Shown here piece after piece: positions 14,786-23,649 of a stretch of DNA of 35,746 bases (positions are counted from its first letter, which is position 1; each line of letters starts with the position of its first letter). Source of the DNA: Bacillota bacterium (GTDB taxonomy: Bacteria; Bacillota; Clostridia; Acetivibrionales; JANLFN01); assembly GCA_023397675.1 (NCBI GenBank), contig JAEWTV010000084.1:1-35746 (forward strand), in the 5' to 3' direction. Below the pieces are notes generated by a model, which saw only the letters and a program-made list of their open reading frames with translations, was not told where the DNA came from and did not search any database. Both the position numbers and the translations under genes were made by a program.

Positions 14786-15271
14786 TTACCTTACCAATTC
14801 CATTAATTGAAGTACTTTTTCCTGTTTTCCAAGCATTTCTTTTTCATCTGTTTCATTCATGTGGTCGTAACCAAGCAGGTGAAACATGCCATGAGTAGTC
14901 AAAAAAGCCAGCTCTCGGTTAAAGCTGTGCCCATATTCCTCCGCCTGCCGCTTTACCATTTCAAGTGAAATAGCAATATCGCCAAGAAGTATCAGATCCT
15001 TGTCCCTGTCAACATCACCGCTATCCTGTATGATTTGGCCTTTTGTAATGTCCAGAATTGGAAAAGAAAGCACATCCGTCGGTTTATCAACATTCCTGTA
15101 CTGCTTGTTCAGCTCATGGATTCCCTCGTCGTCAGTAAGTACAATACTTATTTCCGAAGGAATTTCAAATCCCTCATACTCAAGTGACTTTGCTACCGCG
15201 GTATATATAATGTTATTCAATTCATCATTAACTTCGATTATATCCTGTTCATTTTCAATTATAATTTCCAA
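14786..15271 (-). CDS. ybeY: Endoribonuclease YbeY (rRNA maturation factor)
   Basis: A 161-residue zinc-dependent endoribonuclease used in 16S rRNA 3'-end processing and ribosome quality control. The metal motif HGMFHLLGYDH (His127, His131, His137) and the preceding PTDVLSFPI segment are diagnostic. It is 4 bp away from pgpH on one side and from the kinase gene on the other, so it is translated as part of the operon. Confidence 0.96.
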   Translation of the reverse strand: MEIIIENEQDIIEVNDELNNIIYTAVAKSLEYEGFEIPSEISIVLTDDEGIHELNKQYRNVDKPTDVLSFPILDITKGQIIQDSGDVDRDKDLILLGDIAISLEMVKRQAEEYGHSFNRELAFLTTHGMFHLLGYDHMNETDEKEMLGKQEKVLQLMELVR

Positions 15272-15275
15272 ATAA

Positions 15276-17510
15276 TCACCCCAAAGTTATTTTGTTTTCA
15301 TCATCTTCCTTGTTGTAATCTTCTTCAAGGGGGTCGACAATTTTAATCACTTCAACATCAGACATGCTTTCCTTAATATTCGGGTATTCTTCCCGTTCAT
15401 GGAATAAACCGCTGAAAACCTTCATAAAGCTTTGTGCAATTATGTCAAGATCCCTGAGTGTCAGTTCGCAGCAATCAAGCTGACCATCATCAAGCTTATC
15501 CTTTATTATCTTTCTTACGAGACCTTCAATCTTACCCTCGGTTTTGTCTGTCATTGCACGGACTGCAGCTTCAACTGAGTCAGCAAGCATAACAACCGCC
15601 GCTTCCTTTGACAAAGGCTTTGGACCTTCATACCTGAAATTCTCAGGTTTAACCGCTTCGCCCTTCTCACCTTTTTTAGCCTTGTGATAGAAATAGGCAA
15701 CCAGCGTAGTACCATGGTGCTGTACGATTATATCTCTGATAGCAACCGGTATTTTGAACTTTTCTGCAAGCTCAGCCCCGTCCTTTGTGTGCGAGGTAAT
15801 AACCAAAGTACTCAAATTGGCAGTCATACGGTCATGCGGATTTTCTGAAAGCTGATTTTCCTTAAAGAAATGCGGCCTCTTGAGCTTACCTATATCATGA
15901 AAATAAGCACCAACCCTTGCAAGAAGAGCATTCCCCTTGATAGCCTCGGTTGCAACCTCAGCCATATTTCCCACCATCAAGCTGTGATGATAGGTTCCGG
16001 GTGCTTCAAGCAACAGCCTTTTAATAAGCGGCTGATTCGGGTTTGCCAATTCCAGCAGCTTCATAGGAGTTATAATATTAAATACCGCTTCCCAGAAAGG
16101 AAGTGTACCTATTGTTATAACCAAGGAACCCAATCCGTTGAGGAATACTATAAGGCTATTGCTGGCTATTGTTGAGAAATCGCTCTTATCAACTAATCCT
16201 ATACAGACTATGACAAGAATATTAATAAATGCAACCAGCATACCGGCCGCTGAAAGTCTGCTTCTCTGGTTTGCCTTTGAAACAAGGAATGCTGAGAATG
16301 AGCCTCCGATAAAAGCCATATACAGGAAGGTCATGTCTCCCTTTGTTATGAATGAAATTGCTATAGTCAAAAGGATATTCACTATGACAGCAAGCTTAAC
16401 ATCCAGTAATATTGAAATAAGCATTGCAGCCATGAAAACCGGTATTGCCAGTGAAGAATATCCGTTAATACCCCATGCTATAAGCAAAGTAGTAATTATT
16501 ACAAGGCTCAGAATAAAAAGATCCTTTTTGCTTTTTAATATTTCTCTGCAGAAATGATTCATGAACAGCACAAGTACAATTGCAAGAAGTATTATAATTG
16601 CCATTATACCTGCTGCAAAAGCAATGTCAGGCCTGCTGCTGGTTTCAAGCAGATTAAGCTCCTCCAGTACTGCAAGCTTGTCCTTAGTGACAATGTCACC
16701 TACGCTTAAAATTCTAGAATCCTTCAGTATCTTGGATACATAAGCCTTGTCATTATTGATCTTCTGTATTTTAAGGTCTGTTGCCTCTGTGTCAATTGTT
16801 CTGTTAGGCTCCAGGATGGATTTTGCAAGCAATCCCCCAATAATTTTGAGGTCCTGGTCTAATGAGGTATTCTGATATTCACTCTGTACCTTGCTAACTT
16901 TTCCATCTAAATTCTCTTTTGTTATATCCTCTTTCATTACCTCGGATATAAATTCCTTAGTAAGCCTTTTGAAGTCTGCAATAGAGTCGTCACTGGTTTT
17001 CGCTATAAGATATAAAACCTGGTCATCTGATAGTTGAAGATTTAATTCCCTTACATCTTCCCGTAGTTTATTCGCGGCAACAGCCTGCTCTACTGCCAGT
17101 CTCGACCTGTAAGTCCGGTCTCTTGACGTTATACCTTGATTCTGAAGGCTTTTTTGCACACTGTTTCTATCAACATCTATTACGTTTAAAAATTCATTTG
17201 CATTACTTATAACTTCAATAGAAGCAGCACCATTGACCTTCATTTCAGGTGCGATTGCATCAATGGCAGCTTTCCTGTTTTCATCGGTAAGCATCTTATT
17301 CTCTATGTCCCTTGGTGCAACAATATCATAGGGAGACTTATCCCCCGCCTTAAGTTTGTACTTTTTAGGAAGAGCACTGGTTGCAATAATACAAAAAGCT
17401 ACAATTACCGTAAACACACCTATTAAAACCCTTTGAAATCTATCCTTTTCAAAGAGCCTTACTATTCGCTTTAATATTGATTTTTTATGTTTGCTTGCCG
17501 GGGTACTCAT
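15276..17510 (-). CDS. pgpH: 7TM-HD membrane protein, PgpH-type c-di-AMP phosphodiesterase
   Basis: A 744-residue membrane protein. It has one N-terminal membrane helix, a large extracytoplasmic 7TMR-HDED domain, seven membrane helices, and a cytoplasmic HD domain with HHSLMVGNM and HDIGKLKRPHFF (His near 538), followed by HHGTT and ADSVEAAVRA. In Listeria and Bacillus this family hydrolyses c-di-AMP. I start at the ATG (17510) 4 bp after GGAGG; a TTG ten codons upstream (17540) precedes that ribosome binding site and is unlikely. The neighbours phoH and ybeY are the usual ones for this gene. Confidence 0.93.
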   Translation of the reverse strand: MSTPASKHKKSILKRIVRLFEKDRFQRVLIGVFTVIVAFCIIATSALPKKYKLKAGDKSPYDIVAPRDIENKMLTDENRKAAIDAIAPEMKVNGAASIEVISNANEFLNVIDVDRNSVQKSLQNQGITSRDRTYRSRLAVEQAVAANKLREDVRELNLQLSDDQVLYLIAKTSDDSIADFKRLTKEFISEVMKEDITKENLDGKVSKVQSEYQNTSLDQDLKIIGGLLAKSILEPNRTIDTEATDLKIQKINNDKAYVSKILKDSRILSVGDIVTKDKLAVLEELNLLETSSRPDIAFAAGIMAIIILLAIVLVLFMNHFCREILKSKKDLFILSLVIITTLLIAWGINGYSSLAIPVFMAAMLISILLDVKLAVIVNILLTIAISFITKGDMTFLYMAFIGGSFSAFLVSKANQRSRLSAAGMLVAFINILVIVCIGLVDKSDFSTIASNSLIVFLNGLGSLVITIGTLPFWEAVFNIITPMKLLELANPNQPLIKRLLLEAPGTYHHSLMVGNMAEVATEAIKGNALLARVGAYFHDIGKLKRPHFFKENQLSENPHDRMTANLSTLVITSHTKDGAELAEKFKIPVAIRDIIVQHHGTTLVAYFYHKAKKGEKGEAVKPENFRYEGPKPLSKEAAVVMLADSVEAAVRAMTDKTEGKIEGLVRKIIKDKLDDGQLDCCELTLRDLDIIAQSFMKVFSGLFHEREEYPNIKESMSDVEVIKIVDPLEEDYNKEDDENKITLG

Positions 17511-17596
17511 ATAACCTCCATCTCCCGATGCGACCAACAACCTGTCACATCGGATATGCCTGTGTTACTTTTCAGACCGTTAATTTAAGCTGCCGA

Positions 17597-18583
17597 CTAC
17601 TTTTTCCCTGAACCCTGTCCCCTTATATTTTCAAATTTCTCATACGCTTTAATTATTTTTTGGACCAGTTCATGCCTTACTACGTCTTTCTCAGACAAAT
17701 GAACAAACTCAATTCCCTTTATATCGTTAAGAATCTTTATAACTTCCTTCAAACCGGATTTTTTATCACCCGGAAGGTCTATCTGCGTTATATCACCTGT
17801 CACTACAGCCTTTGAACCGAAGCCTATTCTTGTAAGAAACATTTTCATCTGCTCAGGTGTTGTATTCTGGGCTTCGTCAAGAATTATGAATGAATCATCC
17901 AGCGTACGTCCTCTCATGTAAGCCAAAGGTGCAATCTCAATCATATTCTTTTCAAGGTACTTCTGATATGTTTCCGCACCCATAAGCTCATAAAGGGCAT
18001 CATAAAGCGGTCTTAAATATGGGTCAACCTTGTTTTGAAGGTCACCTGGCAGGAAGCCCAGCTTTTCACCCGCTTCAACTGCAGGTCTTGTTAATACTAT
18101 TCTGTTAACTTCCTTGTTTTTAAACGCGTTAACTGCCATTGCAACGGCAAGGAAGGTTTTACCCGTACCTGCAGGACCTATACCGAAGGTAATGGTATTA
18201 TTTTTAATTGCACTCACATACTGGCTTTGGCCATGGGTTTTTGATTTAATCATTTTTCCCCTGGCTGTCATACATATATAGTCAGCAGCCTCATTCAACT
18301 TGTCCATTTGGTTGTCAGCAACCATTTGAACCGAATAGGTTACATTCTGACGTGTAATAATGTCTCCATGCACTGCTATGTCAAGAAGGTGTCTTATAAC
18401 TTTGCCCGCCTTATCAACATTTTCCTGGCTTCCGGTTATTTTTATATCGGTATCCCTTGAAATCACCTTAACTCCAAAAGCGTCCCTGATTATATTTATA
18501 TTTTCATCATAGTTTCCAAACAGGTTCATTGCCTGATCCAATTTATCAAACGCTATTATTTTCTCTGCTAAGTTGTTTTCCAA
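17597..18583 (-). CDS. PhoH-family ATPase
   Basis: A 328-residue cytoplasmic protein with a KH-like N-terminal segment (residues 25-75) and a PhoH ATPase domain: Walker A GPAGTGKT at 136-143, LTRPAVEAGEKLGFLPGD at 164-181 and Walker B FIILDEAQN at 232-240. Its precise function is not settled, but the constant linkage to ybeY and RNA-processing genes points to RNA metabolism. It begins directly at the yqfD stop codon. The PhoH name is historical and does not show phosphate control. Confidence 0.94.
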   Translation of the reverse strand: MENNLAEKIIAFDKLDQAMNLFGNYDENINIIRDAFGVKVISRDTDIKITGSQENVDKAGKVIRHLLDIAVHGDIITRQNVTYSVQMVADNQMDKLNEAADYICMTARGKMIKSKTHGQSQYVSAIKNNTITFGIGPAGTGKTFLAVAMAVNAFKNKEVNRIVLTRPAVEAGEKLGFLPGDLQNKVDPYLRPLYDALYELMGAETYQKYLEKNMIEIAPLAYMRGRTLDDSFIILDEAQNTTPEQMKMFLTRIGFGSKAVVTGDITQIDLPGDKKSGLKEVIKILNDIKGIEFVHLSEKDVVRHELVQKIIKAYEKFENIRGQGSGKK

Positions 18584-19783
18584 TTATTCTCCCCCAATCT
18601 CTTCAGTAGCCCCGATGCTTTCACTGCATTCCAAAGTCACTATTGCATTTAAGTTTCCATTCTCATCTTCGGCAAATTTAAGACTCTTATCCACTATTTC
18701 CACATCTGCGCCCAACTGTTTGGCTATTTCACTATATGCCCTGTCGGCAGCCAATTCCTTAGCGGTATCAAGATCAAGCTCATTTTCAACTGTACGCACT
18801 TCATAATTTCTGTAGGTTATAAATCCAAAGGGCAAAGCCATATCTCCAATTGAAAGGTTATTTTTCAGTTGAACGCTGTCATACTCCTCAAAGGGAATTT
18901 TCCCGGGAAAAAGGTTAATTTTCTTCCCAAAAAGTACAACTGCATAATTATCTTTTGTTTTACCTGTGCGCTGTTTTTCTGTATATTTTAAGGTTACAGG
19001 GTATTTCTGCTCGTACCAGGTTCTTGCCATGACTGTACCTGTTGCATGAACTGTCCTGACAGGTGCTTCCTTCAGCTCGGGAGGGTTCTCAATTATTCCC
19101 GATATCAATATTTGACCTTTTACTACAGTATCACCTGCTTTAACCTTTTCCTGTCCGGATTTTGCTGTAACCCTTTTTATTACCCCATCCCTTGTCGCAA
19201 CAATATTGCAGGGCTTGTTTATGGGTACCAGTTCAGGCGGTTTTGTACCTTCAACTATTGTAACCTTAACCTTTGTTCCTTTAACCGTAATGCCTGCCCA
19301 TGCAAGGTCTTTGACCTCCAGCATGAGACCATTTGCAACCTTGTCAGCATTTATGTTGTATTTTAAAACGCCTTCCTTTACACCTAATGCTTCAAGCTTG
19401 CTTTCAAGGAATTTGGCATCAAGCTTTTTATTTCCTGTTATCTCTATTGACCAAACAAAAGATGACATTATATAAATGGCAGCTATAAAAATAACTGCTC
19501 CGACCAAAAAGGCTTTCCTGTGCCTGTATCTGTTTAAAATAAAAGGTATCCCTATTCTTTTATAAATCCTTACCCTGCTTTTAGATTTCCTTGCTATGGG
19601 CCTTAATGCTCTGAAGCCTTTAATGCTTATCTTACAGAGCATTTTTTCATCCTTAAGCCGTTTTATGTCCCAGAGGTATATCTCCCTATGGATGCAAATA
19701 TTAATGAATTTCTCCAGAAAATAGCCTTCGACTACTATAATAACATATCCCCGTATATAATTCCATAATCTCAAAAGTAACAT
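18584..19783 (-). CDS. yqfD: Sporulation protein YqfD
   Basis: A 399-residue protein aligned by eye with Bacillus YqfD: an N-terminal cytoplasmic section, a single membrane segment (AFLVGAVIFIAAIYIMSSFVW, about residues 89-109), then the extracytoplasmic ITGNKKLDAKFLESKLEALGV, NINADKVANGLM and VEGTKPPELVP motifs, and a C-terminal domain. The family is required for normal sporulation, probably at the forespore membrane. It starts 12 bp after yqfC and ends directly at phoH, so it is co-translated with both. Confidence 0.92.
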   Translation of the reverse strand: MLLLRLWNYIRGYVIIVVEGYFLEKFINICIHREIYLWDIKRLKDEKMLCKISIKGFRALRPIARKSKSRVRIYKRIGIPFILNRYRHRKAFLVGAVIFIAAIYIMSSFVWSIEITGNKKLDAKFLESKLEALGVKEGVLKYNINADKVANGLMLEVKDLAWAGITVKGTKVKVTIVEGTKPPELVPINKPCNIVATRDGVIKRVTAKSGQEKVKAGDTVVKGQILISGIIENPPELKEAPVRTVHATGTVMARTWYEQKYPVTLKYTEKQRTGKTKDNYAVVLFGKKINLFPGKIPFEEYDSVQLKNNLSIGDMALPFGFITYRNYEVRTVENELDLDTAKELAADRAYSEIAKQLGADVEIVDKSLKFAEDENGNLNAIVTLECSESIGATEEIGGE

Positions 19784-19795
19784 ATTGCCCCCGCA

Positions 19796-20113
19796 TTATT
19801 TAATAAATTCCAGCAAGTTTATTTCCCCTTCCAGAAGTATATCCTCTGATGTAATTGCCTTTACAGTAAGGTATTTGCCTGTAATCTTTATCATTCCGGC
19901 ATTTGTATTTAGCCGGATTTTGTCGTCCTCATATTCGATCAAGCCTTTGTAGTTTTCAATAATGGCATTTCTGCTGCCAACCATTGTTATTTTAGGCAGG
20001 TCAAGAATAACTTCCTTTGGAAGCTCCAGCATTTCAGCCATTATTTCCTTAAAACCCGCCCGTTCGGAATTGTTTTTCTTCTTTTTGTGAATCTGCTTCT
20101 TGTTTGACGGCAT
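19796..20113 (-). CDS. yqfC: Sporulation protein YqfC
   Basis: A 105-residue YqfC/YabP-family sporulation protein: EMLELPKEVILDLPKITMVG, then ENYKGLIEYEDDKIRLNTNAG and ISGKxLxV-like ITGKYLTVKAI. The family is made in the mother cell under sigma-E in Bacillus. I start at the ATG 6 bp after AGGAG; a TTG five codons upstream overlaps the ribosome binding site. A basic lysine-rich N-terminal tail precedes the domain. It leads the yqfC-yqfD-phoH-pgpH-ybeY-kinase operon. I could not identify a sporulation promoter in the 48-bp gap upstream with confidence. Confidence 0.92.
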   Translation of the reverse strand: MPSNKKQIHKKKKNNSERAGFKEIMAEMLELPKEVILDLPKITMVGSRNAIIENYKGLIEYEDDKIRLNTNAGMIKITGKYLTVKAITSEDILLEGEINLLEFIK

Positions 20114-20161
20114 CCTATACTCCTGCAAAAGTCGATTGTAATATAAATATGCTTATGAAAA

Positions 20162-21091
20162 TCAATTGGTTATCAAATCATTCGGATCCCCTATTGTATA
20201 CCCCTGCTGTCTGACATCCTTGATTATACTGTCCAGAGCATCGGCATTATCTTTTGAAACTGCATGCAGTAACAGTACTGCCCCATTATGAAGATTCCGC
20301 ATTACGATATCATGTGCATATGCCCCACCTCTGATTTTATCCCTGTACCAGTCATCATAGGCAAAGCTCCAGAACATATTGATATATCCCAGTTTTCTGG
20401 TTATTTCAAGTGAACGTTCACTGTACTCTCCCTTTGGAGGTCTTAAGAATTTCATGTGCTGGTTGAATTTCTCAAAGAATGCCCTGTCCAGACCCAATAC
20501 CTCTTCTTCTATTACATTGTCGGCAACTGTAGGCAGGCTCGGATGATGTATTGTATGGTTTCCGACATAATGACCTTCCTCAACCATTCTTCTTACAAGG
20601 TCCTGGTGATCCTTCAGATACGGACCGGTAATGAAAAAGACTCCCTTTGCATTATTATCTCGAAGTGTATCGAGGATTTTTGTTGTGTACCCATTTTCAT
20701 AGCCCTCGTCAAAGGTAAGATAAATTACCTTACTGCCCGTATCTCCAAGATATACTCCACCATACTTTTTAAGCAGGTCAGGAGTACCGGGGTCTGCATC
20801 AGGTGTTTTGTTCTCAAGGTTTCTCTTAATCCCCCATCGAAGCAGTTTATTAGGCTGATTTAATGAGTTGTCTGCAGTGAATTCCTCGTTCGGAGCTAAA
20901 GCTTGAGTGTCAGAATCCTCAGACAACCTGCCGCTTACCTCGTTGCTGAAGTTTTCTTTATCATAACTGGATGAATATACTCCTCCCAAATCTCTCAAAT
21001 CAGTGTTTATTCCTTTTTCTCCACAGCCTGCCAATAAAGCCGTTGCCATGAAAAATATCAGAAATAAGGATACGGAATTTAAACGCTTCAT
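20162..21091 (-). CDS. Polysaccharide deacetylase, PdaA-like lipoprotein
   Basis: A 309-residue exported enzyme of the NodB fold, closest in layout to PdaA (muramic-delta-lactam synthesis in the spore cortex). A signal peptide ends at a lipobox LAGC, so the mature protein should be a lipoprotein. Catalytic motifs are TFDEGYENG (base Asp), NHTIHHPSLP (metal His pair) and RPPKGEYS. The second acidic position of motif 1 is Glu, where most deacetylases have Asp; PdaA-type proteins are known to vary here. An ATG start at 21091 is chosen; a GTG at 21100 is also possible, since the GGGGGT ribosome binding site does not decide. It lies upstream of yqfC on the same strand. Confidence 0.85.
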   Translation of the reverse strand: MKRLNSVSLFLIFFMATALLAGCGEKGINTDLRDLGGVYSSSYDKENFSNEVSGRLSEDSDTQALAPNEEFTADNSLNQPNKLLRWGIKRNLENKTPDADPGTPDLLKKYGGVYLGDTGSKVIYLTFDEGYENGYTTKILDTLRDNNAKGVFFITGPYLKDHQDLVRRMVEEGHYVGNHTIHHPSLPTVADNVIEEEVLGLDRAFFEKFNQHMKFLRPPKGEYSERSLEITRKLGYINMFWSFAYDDWYRDKIRGGAYAHDIVMRNLHNGAVLLLHAVSKDNADALDSIIKDVRQQGYTIGDPNDLITN

Positions 21092-21142
21092 ATATGGCAC
21101 ATACCCCCAATAAAGTCATTGTTCATAATCCATGCATAAACA

Positions 21143-21194
21143 AAAAGCCCTGAATCAATGGCAGTTTCATTTGTACATCAATCCAGGGTCTTTC
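21143..21194 (-). terminator. Hairpin terminator after the DUF881 pair
   Basis: On the minus strand CCCTGGATTGATG pairs with CATTGATTCAGGG across a loop and is followed by CTTTTTG. It would end transcripts from the DUF881 genes before the pdaA-like gene. The plus strand also ends in a T-rich run, so it may work both ways. Confidence 0.55.
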
Positions 21195-21240
21195 TTTATA
21201 TATTTATATTTTTTGTTTTGATAAAAAAGAACTTTCCATA

Positions 21241-21325
21241 TAGGATGAAGTAAATTTCAGATATATCATTTGCATTTCTAAAGCCAAATGCAAATGGGTA
21301 TCAAATCAGAATTTACTTTATCCTA
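21241..21325. repeat. Large imperfect inverted repeat, about 38-bp arms
   Basis: The left arm begins TAGGATGAAGTAAATTT and ends CATTTGCATTT; the right arm begins AAATGCAAATG and ends AAATTTACTTTATCCTA apart from a few mismatches and a bulge. The loop is about 8 nt. The size and terminal repeats suit a miniature inverted-repeat element or a large RNA hairpin. Confidence 0.7.
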
Positions 21326-21337
21326 TTACAGATGTAA

Positions 21338-21418
21338 TAAGTTGAATTAAAATCATTTTTCATACCAGCATGGCCGGTATTAAGGACATGATGCATATTG
21401 AATATTTAATTCAACTTA
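21338..21418. repeat. Second inverted repeat with 14-bp perfect ends
   Basis: TAAGTTGAATTAAA (21338-21351) is the exact reverse complement of 21405-21418. A small palindrome, ATTACA-GA-TGTAAT (21325-21338), links it to the preceding inverted repeat, and a TACC/GGTA pair lies inside. It is only 12 bp past the stop of the DUF881 gene, so it would be transcribed. Confidence 0.65.
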
Positions 21419-21430
21419 TATAGACAGGTA

Positions 21431-22135
21431 TTATTGCGCGGGAGCTAAAAGGTCAGTCTTTATAACAGTGCCATCATCCCTGACTTTCGGTATCACCAGA
21501 TTATCGGCCTTTTTTGTTGTAACCTTGAGCTGATAGCCTTCAAGCTCTTCTATCTGTCCGCCTATCATCTTTAATGCGCTGTCAAGCTTGTCAGGGTCGG
21601 CAATAGCTTTAATAACAAAGGGTGAAATCATCTGTTTGCTGTTAACCATAATATAACCCCTTGTTACCCCCGCAGACCTGATTTCACTCATGGCTGTTAT
21701 TCTTTCATCATTTATGGAGATAGCCTGGGCATCAGATGCCTTAAGCTCATTTACAAGCTTCAAAAGGTCGGTGTCAAGTACTGTTGCTCCACTACTGTTT
21801 TCTATGGTTATAATTATGCCCTTACCCTTAACATCAACAAGGCCGGCAATCATTTTGTCTCTCTGAAGTTCATCCTTAAGATTTTCAATCATTTTATTGT
21901 CATCGCCTTTGGCACCCTCATATTTGGTCTTAAGTTGTTCAAGTTCCTGATTCCTTTGTCTTAAGTCCTCATTTGTTTTCTTGGATGCAAGAAGCTGCTG
22001 CATGAGGTCATCTACACGCTGGTTTTGAACAGTGGCTTTAGCCTGATTCTTGTTTATGCTTGTATATTGCCAGGCAACAACCAAACCCAACAGAATGCAT
22101 ATGAATGTCAAAGCTATATTCCTGGTGAATTTCAT
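21431..22135 (-). CDS. DUF881 family protein (second of a pair)
   Basis: A 234-residue protein with an N-terminal membrane anchor (IALTFICILLGLVVAWQY), a coiled coil (residues about 40-90) and a C-terminal DUF881 domain marked by GKGIIITIENS, LKASDAQAISINDERITAMSEIR and YQLKVTTKKADNLVIPKV. The family sits near cell-division genes in many Firmicutes and is thought to act at the membrane, but its function is not established. Its start overlaps the stop of the upstream paralogue by 4 bp (ATGA), so the two are translationally coupled. Confidence 0.9.
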   Translation of the reverse strand: MKFTRNIALTFICILLGLVVAWQYTSINKNQAKATVQNQRVDDLMQQLLASKKTNEDLRQRNQELEQLKTKYEGAKGDDNKMIENLKDELQRDKMIAGLVDVKGKGIIITIENSSGATVLDTDLLKLVNELKASDAQAISINDERITAMSEIRSAGVTRGYIMVNSKQMISPFVIKAIADPDKLDSALKMIGGQIEELEGYQLKVTTKKADNLVIPKVRDDGTVIKTDLLAPAQ

Positions 22136-22854
22136 TGGTTTAATACCTCCATTGAAGTAACATAATTCTCAAGGTTACCGCTGTACTTTGGAATTGTTAT
22201 ATTCTGTGTCTTTGTAACCTCTATATTTATAAAACCCCTGAGCTCATTAAGGTACATGTTGTTCTTAATAGCATCACTCAATAAATCGGGATTTCCAATT
22301 GCCTTAATTTCAAATGGTGCTGGGGTACGACGCTTGTTAATTCTTATAGTGGGCCCTGCACAAACAATTTCGCTTACCGAAATAAACCTTTCCCCGTTGA
22401 TAGAAATGGCCTGTGCACCGGCTGACTTAAGCTGGTTAAGGACAACAAGCACATCTTCGTCATGAACTATATTATCCATGGGATTATCGCTATTTCTATT
22501 GGTATTATCACTTACCCGGACAATAACACCCTTTCCTTTAACGTTGGTAAGGCCTGTCTTTACTTTAATACTGTCAAGTTCAGCTTTTAAACCTTTAAGA
22601 ATAGAATTGCTTTTGGAATCAACATTTTCCTTTAGATACTTATCATTGATTTTCTCTTTTTCATTTATCTGCTGGCGTAATAATTTTTCCTTATTCTTTT
22701 CTTCGTCAAGCTGAACAGTAAGTTTATCAATATTTAAAGCTGCCATGGACTTTTCCTTATTAGCGGTGAAAATACTTCTTCCCTGCACCGCAATAAGCAG
22801 ACCCAACAGTAAAAAAGCAATAAAAAAAATTAATTTCCTTTCACCTTTTGGCAT
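22132..22854 (-). CDS. DUF881 family protein (first of a pair)
   Basis: A 240-residue paralogue of the next gene, with the same order: membrane anchor (KLIFFIAFLLLGLLIAVQG), coiled coil and DUF881 domain (GKGVIVRVSDN, LKSAGAQAISINGERFISVSEI, FINIEVTKTQNITIPKY). The gene arose by duplication shared by many Clostridia. The ATG follows TGAGG, and a good promoter lies at 22912-22940. A PdaA-like deacetylase downstream and a divergent deacetylase-like gene upstream suggest a cell-envelope setting. Confidence 0.9.
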   Translation of the reverse strand: MPKGERKLIFFIAFLLLGLLIAVQGRSIFTANKEKSMAALNIDKLTVQLDEEKNKEKLLRQQINEKEKINDKYLKENVDSKSNSILKGLKAELDSIKVKTGLTNVKGKGVIVRVSDNTNRNSDNPMDNIVHDEDVLVVLNQLKSAGAQAISINGERFISVSEIVCAGPTIRINKRRTPAPFEIKAIGNPDLLSDAIKNNMYLNELRGFINIEVTKTQNITIPKYSGNLENYVTSMEVLNQ

Positions 22855-22911
22855 ATTTACCTCATAGTCAACTCAATATTGGGGAGTACCAAACCAGAAG
22901 TTCTATAGATA

Positions 22912-22940
22912 ATTCTACTTTTTAGTCTGGATTATTTCAA
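22912..22940 (-). promoter_or_regulatory. Promoter of the DUF881 pair
   Basis: On the minus strand TTGAAA (22935-22940), 17-bp spacer, TAGAAT (22912-22917), 58 bp ahead of the start at 22854. It matches the vegetative consensus at 9 of 12 positions. Confidence 0.55.
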
Positions 22941-23059
22941 GCTAATCTGGAAATTCCCCATAAATTTTATAACATACAAAAAACACTAACATATAAAAGT
23001 CTAAAAAAGCTTTTCTAATAGTATATTTAACTTAGGATGCTTAGAAAAGTTTGGTGTAT

Positions 23060-23575
23060 ATGAAAATAGTATATCTGATTTCAAAAAAAATTAAAACATA
23101 TATATGCGTAATGGTTTCACTGCTTGTGTTTTGTCTGCTTCTCATTATAAATATTAACTATTTCCAGGACTATAATACTCTTGAGACAAACATTCAGGAC
23201 AATCAATCGGTAAACGATGCCAACAGTAATAGTTCAATGCTTGCGATAGTTATAGAAAACTTTGGTTATGAGATGGATGGAGCAGACGAACTAATGTCAA
23301 TTAAAAGGCATCTTACCTTTTCAGTTACTGAATTCGATACTCAGGCGTTTGCAGCTTCAACACTGTATATTGATGGCACAGGAAAAACAAAGGATTACAT
23401 AAAAACCCGTCTGAAAGCTGCTGCCAATATGGCTCAGTTAAGCGGCAGCGCAGTAGCAATAGGTCATGTAGGAAAGCAGGGTGGTAAATTAACATTCCAA
23501 GCCATTAAAGAAATGCTTAGTTATTTTGATTCCAATAAAATCCAACTGGTTTTTATTTCTGAAATATATAAGTAG
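23060..23575 (+). CDS. Shortened divergent polysaccharide deacetylase (YibQ-like), membrane-anchored
   Basis: A 171-residue protein with an N-terminal membrane segment (VMVSLLVFCLLLIININYF), then LAIVIENFGYEMDGADELMSIKRHLTFSV, matching the first two strands of divergent polysaccharide deacetylases (usually IAIVIDDFGY...). It then goes almost directly to QLSGSAVAIGHVGKQGGK and IQLVFISEIYK, the last two strands. About 100-130 residues of the family core, with the metal-binding His residues, are missing, so enzyme activity is unlikely. I start at the ATG at 23060; a TTG/GTG pair lies just upstream. No ribosome binding site is clear. It may be a non-catalytic relic or a binding protein. Confidence 0.6.
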   Translation: MKIVYLISKKIKTYICVMVSLLVFCLLLIININYFQDYNTLETNIQDNQSVNDANSNSSMLAIVIENFGYEMDGADELMSIKRHLTFSVTEFDTQAFAASTLYIDGTGKTKDYIKTRLKAAANMAQLSGSAVAIGHVGKQGGKLTFQAIKEMLSYFDSNKIQLVFISEIYK

Positions 23576-23649
23576 AATATTATAAAATTTACTTCAAAAA
23601 TTATGAAAAACTAAAGCTTTTTTGGGCAAAATAAATTAGGGTGATTAAT

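Noticed and set aside
20114..20161. A sigma-E promoter before yqfC
   Set aside because: CATATTTAT-like sequence is present but no convincing -35/-10 pair with the right spacing could be placed.
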